Shown here: positions 51,734 to 60,643 of the stretch, in pieces
How positions within the stretch are numbered: the first letter of the stretch is position 1
How the letters are laid out: every line of letters starts with the position of its first letter
Made by a program: the position numbers and the translations under genes
Source: CAZSHG01 sp964606695 [NCBI: uncultured bacterium]
Lineage (GTDB): Bacteria; UBP14; UBA6098
Length of the DNA stretch: 64,000 bases
NCBI GenBank assembly: GCA_964606695.1
Contig: CAZSHG010000009.1
Coordinates: 1 to 64,000 of the forward strand
Direction of reading: 5' to 3'
Notes under the pieces: generated by a model
Seen by the model: only the letters and a program-made list of their open reading frames with translations
The model's database searches: none
What the model was told of the DNA's origin: nothing

Positions 51734-52287
51734 CCACTAACCTCGTTTCCTACCGATTGTATATATCCTGAAGGCAATTCGTATTCTTCAACCCAGCCAC
51801 TCGTTTCTTTTATAATCAAACCTTTGAATTCCTGAGTCTCGTTCGAGTAAACCGCAACGATTATGTCCTGGTCGGGTGCGCCGCTTTCATGAACATAGAA
51901 AGCCATATCATCATTTTTCTTTATTAACCCAAGGCTTCCGCCGAGTAGGTTTATACCGGACTCGAAAAACATGCTGTCGATTTTCGCTTCTGTGTCGTCG
52001 AATACGCCGTTTTCGTTTTCGTCCGCCCAGGCGAAAATGAAATTATATTGGAAGTTCACGTAAACGCAAATCTCCCGTTTACTGACTCTAGCTTCATTTG
52101 TGATATATCTGAGTTTGGATATAGCTCTTCCTGTTTCCCCGTTCAATTTCTGATGCGCGATAGATTTACGAAATCCAAGCACGGCAAGCGTTGTTATTAT
52201 GCCGATAATGGTAACGGCAATCATTATTTCCATCAATGAATAACCCTGGTTCCCGCGTAATCTTATCTTTTTGTATAGAGCTTTCAA
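51730..52287 (-). CDS. FimT/GspH-like minor pilin
   Basis: The 185-residue protein has a basic leader RLRGNQG cleaved before YSLMEIMIAVTIIGIITTLA and a FimT/GspH headgroup (GRAISKLRYITNEARVSKRE). It is the first gene of the operon. Its C-terminal domain includes DENENGVFDD, a calcium-binding-like loop of the kind seen in some pseudopilins. No ribosome site is striking. The upstream gap to the VWA protein gene holds that gene's terminator. Confidence 0.85.
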   Translation of the reverse strand: MKALYKKIRLRGNQGYSLMEIMIAVTIIGIITTLAVLGFRKSIAHQKLNGETGRAISKLRYITNEARVSKREICVYVNFQYNFIFAWADENENGVFDDTEAKIDSMFFESGINLLGGSLGLIKKNDDMAFYVHESGAPDQDIIVAVYSNETQEFKGLIIKETSGWVEEYELPSGYIQSVGNEVSG

Positions 52288-52466
52288 GTTTCACCTCGAT
52301 TATATTTAAGCTCTCGAATCCTATCTTTCAAAACGCGATAGGCTTCTCCTCACCCGCACTATTATTATAATGATAACTTGCCTTAGTTTCAAGTATTTAC
52401 TTTGAATAAAAAAAATAATATAGCCGGAGAAAACGGGAATTTGAAAGAACCGAGAACGATATTGAT

Positions 52467-52496
52467 AAAAAAAAGCGGCTTCATTTGAAGCCGCTT
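52467..52496 (-). terminator. Rho-independent terminator of the VWA protein gene
   Basis: AAGCGGCTTCA and TGAAGCCGCTT form an 11-bp stem (52473-52496) with a TT loop; on the minus strand it is followed by eight T (52467-52474). It lies 27 bases past the VWA protein stop. Confidence 0.85.
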
Positions 52497-52522
52497 CTAT
52501 TTGCTGTCTGTTTACCATATGT

Positions 52523-55500
52523 TTAGCGAACAAGTAGTATCGAGCCGCTACAAACCGCCTCGCCGTCGTGCTCGATGGTATATAAATATAATCCAGGAGC
52601 ACCGATACCGCCGTCGATAACCGTGCCGTCCCAGCTATCCGCGCCGGGCGGAGATTCATAAACCATCTGGTTATCGATATCGAATATGCGCAAAACGCCC
52701 TCGCCAAGCGCCATATATGGATAAGTGAAATAGATTACCTCGTTTATCCCGTCGCCGTTAGGGGTAAAGGGATTTGGATAGTAATTACAGGTCGTTACCG
52801 AGGGGAAGAAGCACCAGTGGAAAGGATCGCGGATATTCGCCAGTCCGTAGTCCGGTTCGAGGTCCGCCGCTACCAGATCCACGCAAACGCTGTCGTTGTT
52901 CCTCCATGTGAATTCGGCTTCATCCGGACGGAATGCGAAAACCTCACTCGAATTCGAGAAATACATCCCCGGGTCGCCCCAGACGAAGGTGGTGGTATCG
53001 TTGAACGTGATTTCGATAGACGTCGAATCGACCGTTCGGAGGTCGTCCCATAAGTCTGCGGTTATTTCGATATCCAGATCGATAACCACCTCGCCCTGCG
53101 GCGGATGCGGGTTTTCTACTTCGGGCGCAGTCAGATCCACGAAATAGTCCCAGTATTCCGTCTCGCCCTCGAATCCCTGGTTGTCGAAGACCTGTTTGAG
53201 ACTACACGCCACCCACATGCCGTCCGTGAAGTAGTCGGGTGGATTCGGATCGTAATAGAGCGTATCGTTGATGAATTGCAGTTGGGCGTCGGCCACGTCG
53301 TAATCGATGCCGTTTACGCCGAAGATTATAGTAGATGGGTTTACGCCGTCGGCGGAATCGGCGATATAGACGCAGATCTGCTGGTCTTCATTCGTCGAGA
53401 CCTCGTTATCAAGTGGATACTGGACTTCGACTATCGGGCCTCTGCCGATGCGGAAAGTATCCGACCAGCAACAACTGCGGTCGTCAATGTAGCCGCCGTC
53501 AGTATCGTTATCGCAGGCATAAACCATGAATACGAAGGCGTCGCTGTCGGCAATAAGGACATCGACGTCCGTTTCAAATGTATCGCCGGCCGTATTCGAC
53601 ATCGGGATTTCGTCTAAGTAGCCGTCGGACAGGTCTCCGTCGGTGTCGTAGCGGAGGATAACTCCCTGGGGATCGTCCGGATCGACCGGGTCGTAAACGC
53701 CGGACTGGTCGTCGATAATCGTAACAACTATCCGGACAGGTTCGCCCGGATTCACCGTTCTCGGCCCCACGAAATGGAATTCGGGGCACAGAGAATCGTC
53801 GTCCGGCACTCTGAAGCACCAGTGGATTTCATCGATAGCGTTGGGGCCTTCGTTCAAATCGACGTAATCCGGCATATCCTCGGCTCGCGCGACAGATACG
53901 CAGATGCTGTCGTTATCCGCATTGTGCAATGGCGGCCTGGCATTCTCGGGATTGAACACAAAATTAGTGCCGTCCCAGATAACGCCGTCCGAATTAATGT
54001 CAAGAAAGCGGATTTCCGGTGGGTATGTCTCGCGCGCCTCGCGGTTCTGGTAGGTCATTATTATCGATTCTTCGTTAATGCCCGAAAGATCGTCGAATAT
54101 CTTGAAACTAACCGGAGCGTAATGGTCGTAAACCACAGCGTCCGGCGCGGGGCTTAAGTTAGACACAACCGGTGGCTCGAGATCGGCTCGCCAGGTCCAT
54201 CGTAGTGGGCCGCAATAGGGCAGGTTGCCCTGGGTGTCCATTATTCTGGCAAGGACGCATTCCGCGAATTGCCTGTGTGTCCAAGGGTTGGCGGGCGTGA
54301 ATGTCAGTTTTGAGTCCTCGAACTCCAGCTCGGTATTCAACAATGTATACATTGTCCCATTTACAATGAATTGTAGCCGGTCCTCGTCAACTGAATCCTC
54401 GAATTCAATCTCAGAGAGATCGACTATAATCTTCTGATACTCCCTGTTCGAAATGGGGTAGGGGTGTGTCGAGATTGTGTCTGGATGGGGCTCTACTATT
54501 GCCGCTTCCGGGCTACAAGGTGCCCAATATTGGAATTCGTCGTCGTCGTCCAGAACATCGCCGGGAACCTCGAGATGTGCTTCGATTTCGACTTCACGTA
54601 AGTCGCAAGATGCAACCGGATGGCTCGTGCTCCATCGGACATAATATCCGCCACGAATATTCTCCACGATTTGCGTGAGAATCGTATCGAAGTTCGTGGA
54701 GGCCTCATAAAAACCGCCGCCGGTTTCCTCAGTAATAGAACCTGGCCCATAATAAACACCATTGTAAGGCCTTGAAGGATCTGTGTAACTTGTATCGAGA
54801 ATAACAAATGCTATGGCGTCGTTTGACATAATTGCATCGTAAACGTCGTCGTAGGTCTCGTCCGAATATGCCGTTCCGTCTCCGAGATAGTGATAGGGAG
54901 CGTCGGAAACGAGACATATCACTTTCTTTGCCCCCGGACGCCAGTGCATTTCTTCTAAAGCATCGACAATTCCGTCAAAATGCACCTCTGGGCCGTCGCC
55001 ACCGCCGCTGGAACCTAAATCGTCCATCCAGGTATAGAATTCAGTAACATCGCCTGTGAGATCATGGCCGTAAGGGAAATTAACATGGTCTGCGAAAGTA
55101 ACAAGACCAAGCCGGTAGTCGATACCGGAAGCGGCAAGCGCTGTCGCGAACTCCGTGCATCTAACAGCAACGGTGTCGATAAGCCTATACATTGATCCCG
55201 TGGTATCGATCACCCATACGATATCCGCCGCGCCCCCTCCGCCGAGGCTCTGCACGATAAGGGGGTATTGTTCGATACTATTCGTCCAGACACGGAAATT
55301 TTCTTCGTCCAGGCCCTCTATCATCGCGTCCTCTTCGTCGTTCACAATACAATAAGCGCTGATAAGCGGGAAGTGTGCGGGGTTGATGGATTCGATTTCG
55401 AGATTCAAATCCTCAGGTGGTATCATCTCGATGGTTATATAAAAACAATATTCAGTGTGATTCGGGCCGCAGGGCGGTGGAACGACGTCGTCCATGCCGA

Positions 55501-56398
55501 AACATATATCGACGGTGTCGCCGTATTCGAAATCGAGATGTGCATCCGAACAATCGAAAAAGATGGTATCGTTACGGAATCGAATAGCCGCGTCGCCCCA
55601 GAAGAAAGTATCACCATCTATTATGAAAAATATGCTTAACGTATCGTAATCAGTAAGCGAATCCGAGGCCGTGAAATAGATAGTTGGCCGAAGATCGTCC
55701 TCCGCGCTGAAAGGCGGGGGATAAATATAGTTGTAAGTGGGGCCTGTCGTATCCACGATGAAAGTGCAATCGAAAGCCGGACCCGGAATGTGGTTTCCAA
55801 TCACGTCGGCAACGTCCAATAAAGAAACGCTGATTACGCCCTCGGGGAGCGTGCCGCCGTCGCTCCATGTCAGTATGCCGGTGACACTTGAATAGCTTAA
55901 TTCAGGATCGCTAACCGTATATATTGTAGTGTTGACGCTTAACTCGATGGTGCTCCCATCGATTCCACTGACGTCTTCGAGTAATATCGTTATCGCACTG
56001 TCGACGCACCCCGTCGTTTCACCACACGCCGGAAACAGTAGCTCTACCTCGGGCGGGTCGCCTTCTGCCATTACCCAGAAATCCGCGAAAAGGGTATCGC
56101 TTTCGCCGCTAATGTTGGTAACATAAACGTCTCTAACCCCCGTCGTTGCCGTTGGGAGCACTGTAATATCGGCTCTCGCAAGCGAGGCCGACAATCGGAT
56201 GGTCCCGGTAACGTCGATATCCGGGCCGAAATCGGACGTCATTCCGGCGAGGAAACCGCCGCCGTAAATCATTATATTGTATGATTCGCCGTGGACAACG
56301 ACGTTCGGATCGACCGAGGTTATAGTCGGCGCTTGAGCGAAAACCGTCGGCAAAGCCAACAATAAAAGGACTGCGAAAAGTAGTAGCCTGCTTTTCAT
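52523..56398 (-). CDS. Giant exported VWA-domain protein with type B-like sorting domain
   Basis: The 1291-residue protein has a signal peptide (MKSRLLLFAVLLLLALPTVFA), an N-terminal IPT/TIG-like domain and repeated Ig-like segments. A von Willebrand A domain has MIDAS sequence DTTGSM (near residue 400) and DSVIVFxD-like strands. Further Ig-like repeats follow, then a C-terminal domain of the gliding-motility/CHU_C (type B) kind: YYPNPFTPNGDGINEVIYF, FDIDNQMVY, SWDGT, LYLYTIEHDG, SGSILLVR. It should be a surface adhesin with metal-dependent binding. AAGGAG precedes the ATG. A clear terminator follows the stop. Confidence 0.85.
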   Translation of the reverse strand: MKSRLLLFAVLLLLALPTVFAQAPTITSVDPNVVVHGESYNIMIYGGGFLAGMTSDFGPDIDVTGTIRLSASLARADITVLPTATTGVRDVYVTNISGESDTLFADFWVMAEGDPPEVELLFPACGETTGCVDSAITILLEDVSGIDGSTIELSVNTTIYTVSDPELSYSSVTGILTWSDGGTLPEGVISVSLLDVADVIGNHIPGPAFDCTFIVDTTGPTYNYIYPPPFSAEDDLRPTIYFTASDSLTDYDTLSIFFIIDGDTFFWGDAAIRFRNDTIFFDCSDAHLDFEYGDTVDICFGMDDVVPPPCGPNHTEYCFYITIEMIPPEDLNLEIESINPAHFPLISAYCIVNDEEDAMIEGLDEENFRVWTNSIEQYPLIVQSLGGGGAADIVWVIDTTGSMYRLIDTVAVRCTEFATALAASGIDYRLGLVTFADHVNFPYGHDLTGDVTEFYTWMDDLGSSGGGDGPEVHFDGIVDALEEMHWRPGAKKVICLVSDAPYHYLGDGTAYSDETYDDVYDAIMSNDAIAFVILDTSYTDPSRPYNGVYYGPGSITEETGGGFYEASTNFDTILTQIVENIRGGYYVRWSTSHPVASCDLREVEIEAHLEVPGDVLDDDDEFQYWAPCSPEAAIVEPHPDTISTHPYPISNREYQKIIVDLSEIEFEDSVDEDRLQFIVNGTMYTLLNTELEFEDSKLTFTPANPWTHRQFAECVLARIMDTQGNLPYCGPLRWTWRADLEPPVVSNLSPAPDAVVYDHYAPVSFKIFDDLSGINEESIIMTYQNREARETYPPEIRFLDINSDGVIWDGTNFVFNPENARPPLHNADNDSICVSVARAEDMPDYVDLNEGPNAIDEIHWCFRVPDDDSLCPEFHFVGPRTVNPGEPVRIVVTIIDDQSGVYDPVDPDDPQGVILRYDTDGDLSDGYLDEIPMSNTAGDTFETDVDVLIADSDAFVFMVYACDNDTDGGYIDDRSCCWSDTFRIGRGPIVEVQYPLDNEVSTNEDQQICVYIADSADGVNPSTIIFGVNGIDYDVADAQLQFINDTLYYDPNPPDYFTDGMWVACSLKQVFDNQGFEGETEYWDYFVDLTAPEVENPHPPQGEVVIDLDIEITADLWDDLRTVDSTSIEITFNDTTTFVWGDPGMYFSNSSEVFAFRPDEAEFTWRNNDSVCVDLVAADLEPDYGLANIRDPFHWCFFPSVTTCNYYPNPFTPNGDGINEVIYFTYPYMALGEGVLRIFDIDNQMVYESPPGADSWDGTVIDGGIGAPGLYLYTIEHDGEAVCSGSILLVR

Positions 56399-56549
56399 GA
56401 AAGGCTCCTTATATATGTTTCTTCCCTATAGAGAACATTAAAATTATATTCTCGCGCTCCCCTGGGATAAACCACATCCATAATAATATAGTTAGAAACC
56501 GCTTAATGTCAATAGATGAATGAAAACAATTATCGCATTCAAGCCGTCC

Positions 56550-56578
56550 TTGACATAATTCGTATTCTAAAGTATATT
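56550..56578 (+). promoter_or_regulatory. secA: Predicted secA promoter
   Basis: TTGACA (56550-56555), 17-base spacer, TATATT (56573-56578), 46 bases before the secA ATG. This is a near-perfect match to a housekeeping promoter. Confidence 0.65.
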
Positions 56579-56624
56579 AATTAATTATTGCTTCGCGTTA
56601 AGCGAAGACGGAGGTTCGATAAAT

Positions 56625-59600
56625 ATGTCGTTTTTAGAAAATATATTGAGAAACATCTTCGGATCGTCCAGCGACCGGCAGTTGAAGAAGATCATCCCGA
56701 TTCTGGACGAGGTGCACGAGAGGGAAACCCGGTTCCGTTCGATGACAGACGAACAGCTTTGGGAGGTTTCCGATGGATTCCGATCCCAAATCATCGAATA
56801 CACAGCAGGTATCCGCTCCGAAATAGATAGGGTGAAGGCCGATCTATCAACCGAAATCGGCGAAACCGCGCGAGAACAGGCCGAACAGCTCCATGAAAGG
56901 CTCAAAAATGACCTTCATAAGGCGAACCTGGAGATAATGGAGGAGATATTACCCTCCGCCTTCGCTCTGATATTGGAGGTTTCCTATCGACTGACCGGCA
57001 AAGAATTCAACGCCGCTGAACAGCACATGGCCTGGGGCGACGACGTTACGGATATTTACGATGCGGACGATTTTGAATGGAAGGAACGCACGCCTCCCGG
57101 ATACGAACGCCGATACGTGGCCGAACTCCCGGAATCCCTCGCACACGAATTGACAAACAGTTTCACACTCGTCCGTTTCGAGGACGGTAAAATAATTCGC
57201 TGTATAATCCCATTCGACGTCCAGATACTGGGCGGAGTCGTCCTCCATGAAGGCAGGATTGCGGAGATGGCCACCGGTGAAGGTAAAACCCTCGCCGCCG
57301 TGTTCCCGGCATATCTTAATGCGTTAACCGGTAAGGGCGTTCACATCGTTACGGTAAACGATTATCTTGCCCTCAGAGACTCCGAGTGGATGGGGCAGAT
57401 TTACGAGTTCCTCGGCGTTTCGGTGGGATGTATCCACGGAGACGTCGAGCCGCATTCGGAAGACCGACGGGAACAGTATCGCCGCGATATAACTTACGGA
57501 ACGAACAACGAATTCGGTTTCGATTACCTGCGCGATAACCTTGCGGTGCGCCCGGAAGACCGCGTCCAACGCGAACATCATTATGCTATCGTGGACGAGG
57601 TCGATAGTGTCCTCATAGACGAGGCTCGGACGCCGCTAATTATCTCCGGCCCGGTGGATTCCAAAATCCACGAACAATTCCGGAAATACGAACCGAAAGT
57701 AAATAGCCTTGTCCGGCGGCAAATTCAGTTTTCAACCCAGTTAATGACCGAGGCCGAACACGAACTGAAAAACGCGGGCTTCTTCGACGAGGAGGCAAAA
57801 GCCGACCGCGACGCAGTCTATTCGGCAGGCGAAAAACTGCTTCAGGTGAAACGAAGCACACCGAAGATCAGCCGATATCTGAAATTATCGAAAGAACAAG
57901 GCGTCCAGAAACTCGTCCAGCGAATCGAATCCGATAAAATGCGCGACAAGATTATGCACGAATTGGACGAAGAACTATATTTCGCCGTTGACGAGCATGA
58001 GAATTCTATCAACCTGACCGAGAAAGGACGGCAATTCCTCGATTCCAATAATCCCGAGTTATTCGAACTACCGGATATCACAGCCCAACTTTCAGAAATC
58101 GAGGGCGACGAAAACCTTTCAGATGAGGAGAAGTCCGAACTTAAGAAGAAAGCCTACGAGGAATATTCCGAACGAACGGTCATTAACCATGCTATTTCTC
58201 AACTCCTGAAAGCTCATGTCCTTTTTGCGAAGGACGTCGATTACGTTGTAATGGAGGGCAAAGTAATAATAGTCGATAGTTTCACCGGAAGGCTGATGTC
58301 CGGCAGGCGTTTCTCCGACGGCCTTCATCAGGCGCTGGAGGCTAAAGAAAACGTATCCGTGCAATCGGAGACACAGACTGTCGCTACAATCACACTTCAG
58401 AATTATTTCCGTATGTATAACAAACTGGCCGGCATGACGGGAACCGCGGAAACAGAAGCCAACGAGTTCTGGGAGATATACAAGTTAGAAGTATTGGTTA
58501 TCCCAACCAATCGTCCGGTCCGGCGGGAGGATTCCGAGGACGAAATATATATGTCCCGGCGTGAGAAATACAACGCCACCCTCGACGAGATAGAATATTG
58601 GCACGATAAACAACGCCCTGTTCTCGTCGGAACAGTAAGCGTCGATGTCTCCGAGACTCTGAGTAGAATGCTCAAGCGAAGGGGGATAAACCACAACGTC
58701 CTCAACGCAAAACAGCACCAGAAGGAAGCGGAGGTCGTAGCTCAGGCGGGTCAACCGGGAGCGGTTACTATCGCGACGAATATGGCCGGGCGAGGAACGG
58801 ACATCAAACTCGGCACGGGTGTCGTAAAATGCCCTGAAGGATGCCATCTGCTGTCAAAAAAACCGGATGACATGCCGGTTGCTCACGGGGAATGGAATCT
58901 CGGCAAATGCCGTGAAGAATGTCCGTGCGGATTACATATCATCGGAACGGAACGCCACGAATCCAGGAGAATCGATCGCCAGCTTCGCGGAAGAAGCGGA
59001 AGGCAGGGCGATCCCGGTTCGAGCAGGTTCTATCTTTCACTCGAAGACGACCTGATGCGGCTATTCGGCTCCGATAGAATCGCCGGGGTAATGGACAGAA
59101 TGGGCGCGGAAGAGGGAGAAGTAATTACCCATCCGCTTATAACGAAACAAATCGAACGCGCCCAGAAACGGGTCGAAGCTCAGAATTTCGGCATCAGGAA
59201 ACACCTAATCGAATACGACGACGTCAATAACGCCCAGCGCGAGGTTATCTACAACCGACGCAATAACATTCTGGACGGCGGCAATTTGGTCGATGAGTAT
59301 CGTTCGATGATCCGCGATTACGTCGATACGCTGATGACAAGATATACCGATCCCAAAACCCCGCCGCAGGATTGGGATTGGGACGGTCTCCGCGAAGATT
59401 TTGCAAAGACCTTTCTGACGGCATTACAAATCGATAGCGAAAGCAGACTGAAAACCAAACAGGATACTCTCGAAGATAAACTCGTTGAAGCCGCTTTCGC
59501 ATCCTACAAATATCGCGAAGAAGGTCTCGGCGAAGAAATAATGCGTAAGCTCGAAAGATACATCCTCCTTCGCACCATAGACGAACAGTGGAAGGAGCAC

Positions 59601-60005
59601 CTCTACGCCCTCGACGGCCTGAAAGAGGGTATCAACCTTCGCGCTTATGGCCAGAAGGATCCATTAATCGAATACAAACGCGATGCCTTCGAGATGTTCA
59701 CGGAACTTCTGGACAATATCAATCGGCTCGCTATCGAAAGGCTTTTTCGCGCACAGGTTACGCCTCAACCTCAGGAAAGCAGGCCGGGCAATTATCGCGA
59801 AGTCCATCGCGGGAAGGAAGGTTACGGCGTCCGCGCCGCTGGAAACGGTTCCGAAATCCCCGCTCCGAAACCTCAACCAGGCGTGAGGCGTCCCGGAATA
59901 CCTAAACCTAAAACCGTTGTCAAAGGCGAAAAGGTCGGACGAAACGATCCCTGCCCCTGTGGGAGCGGAAAGAAATACAAGAAATGTTGCGGAAAAAACC
60001 TATAA
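56625..60005 (+). CDS. secA: Preprotein translocase ATPase SecA, large form with Cys insert
   Basis: The 1126-residue protein is full-length SecA: Walker A MATGEGKT, DEVDS (DEAD-type Walker B), GRGTDIKLGTG, RRIDRQLRGRSGRQGDPG, and the SEC-C tail RNDPCPCGSGKKYKKCCG. It has a longer N-terminal region than E. coli SecA and the extra segments of Bacteroidetes-type SecA. Between GRGTDIKLGTG and GLHIIGTER it carries about 35 added residues (734-769) with five cysteines (736, 740, 762, 766, 768), a likely second metal site in NBD2. GGAGG and a strong promoter precede it. The next gene overlaps its end. Confidence 0.95.
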   Translation: MSFLENILRNIFGSSSDRQLKKIIPILDEVHERETRFRSMTDEQLWEVSDGFRSQIIEYTAGIRSEIDRVKADLSTEIGETAREQAEQLHERLKNDLHKANLEIMEEILPSAFALILEVSYRLTGKEFNAAEQHMAWGDDVTDIYDADDFEWKERTPPGYERRYVAELPESLAHELTNSFTLVRFEDGKIIRCIIPFDVQILGGVVLHEGRIAEMATGEGKTLAAVFPAYLNALTGKGVHIVTVNDYLALRDSEWMGQIYEFLGVSVGCIHGDVEPHSEDRREQYRRDITYGTNNEFGFDYLRDNLAVRPEDRVQREHHYAIVDEVDSVLIDEARTPLIISGPVDSKIHEQFRKYEPKVNSLVRRQIQFSTQLMTEAEHELKNAGFFDEEAKADRDAVYSAGEKLLQVKRSTPKISRYLKLSKEQGVQKLVQRIESDKMRDKIMHELDEELYFAVDEHENSINLTEKGRQFLDSNNPELFELPDITAQLSEIEGDENLSDEEKSELKKKAYEEYSERTVINHAISQLLKAHVLFAKDVDYVVMEGKVIIVDSFTGRLMSGRRFSDGLHQALEAKENVSVQSETQTVATITLQNYFRMYNKLAGMTGTAETEANEFWEIYKLEVLVIPTNRPVRREDSEDEIYMSRREKYNATLDEIEYWHDKQRPVLVGTVSVDVSETLSRMLKRRGINHNVLNAKQHQKEAEVVAQAGQPGAVTIATNMAGRGTDIKLGTGVVKCPEGCHLLSKKPDDMPVAHGEWNLGKCREECPCGLHIIGTERHESRRIDRQLRGRSGRQGDPGSSRFYLSLEDDLMRLFGSDRIAGVMDRMGAEEGEVITHPLITKQIERAQKRVEAQNFGIRKHLIEYDDVNNAQREVIYNRRNNILDGGNLVDEYRSMIRDYVDTLMTRYTDPKTPPQDWDWDGLREDFAKTFLTALQIDSESRLKTKQDTLEDKLVEAAFASYKYREEGLGEEIMRKLERYILLRTIDEQWKEHLYALDGLKEGINLRAYGQKDPLIEYKRDAFEMFTELLDNINRLAIERLFRAQVTPQPQESRPGNYREVHRGKEGYGVRAAGNGSEIPAPKPQPGVRRPGIPKPKTVVKGEKVGRNDPCPCGSGKKYKKCCGKNL

Positions 60006-60643
60006 TACTGTTTCTGGCGATAGCCGGATTAGCGTTCTCCGAAGGTCTGGCTGTTTACTTACATGGTTCGCCGTCATTACCGTTGAGTAGCGATTGGTTC
60101 GATTATGTGAACAAATACCCGGCGATGGAAGGTGGATTGTCTGTCGAGATACCGACGAAAACGGTTTTCACCGTGAGAATCGAGGGAAATTACGTTTCAC
60201 TTCCCTCAGGCGGCGTGTTGGAGAACGGCGAAGCTTATTTCGGCTGTATAGGCGGGGTAGTTAAGAACGATATCGGGTTGAGCGCGAAAGTATTTATAGG
60301 GCCACAACTTATATTAGGGCAGGTTTACGCGAAGGGGAGATATAAAAGCCTTGATTACGGCGAAGAGGAGAATTATCGCGTCGATTTCAATAGTAAGGGC
60401 GAAGGTTTTGGGATTGGGATTATCGCTGGTATTGTGTTTGAACCTACGAAACACCTGCGGATCGGTGCGAATCTGGCGACAAGCTATTTCAACGTTTCTA
60501 ACGACCAGGTTGAAATTATTGGTTTCAACTACGATAACCCGGATGCGGGTGAAAGCGAGAGTATATACCGTTATGAGGGAGAATATACCGCGCTATCTTT
60601 AAGATTGGTTTTTGGCTATGAGTTTTTAGGGGAAGGGAGATAA
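59984..60643 (+). CDS. Outer-membrane beta-barrel-like protein
   Basis: The 219-residue protein has a signal peptide (KKPIILFLAIAGLAFSEG) and strand-turn patterns of a small barrel (VEIPTKTVFTVRIEGNYVSL, IIAGIVFEPTKHLRIGANLA, YTALSLRLVFGYEFLGEGR ending near the C terminus). It overlaps the last 22 bases of secA in another frame and ends one base before the next gene, suggesting co-transcription with secA and the synthase. The start ATG at 59984 has a weak ribosome site. No family name is assigned. Confidence 0.6.
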   Translation: MLRKKPIILFLAIAGLAFSEGLAVYLHGSPSLPLSSDWFDYVNKYPAMEGGLSVEIPTKTVFTVRIEGNYVSLPSGGVLENGEAYFGCIGGVVKNDIGLSAKVFIGPQLILGQVYAKGRYKSLDYGEEENYRVDFNSKGEGFGIGIIAGIVFEPTKHLRIGANLATSYFNVSNDQVEIIGFNYDNPDAGESESIYRYEGEYTALSLRLVFGYEFLGEGR

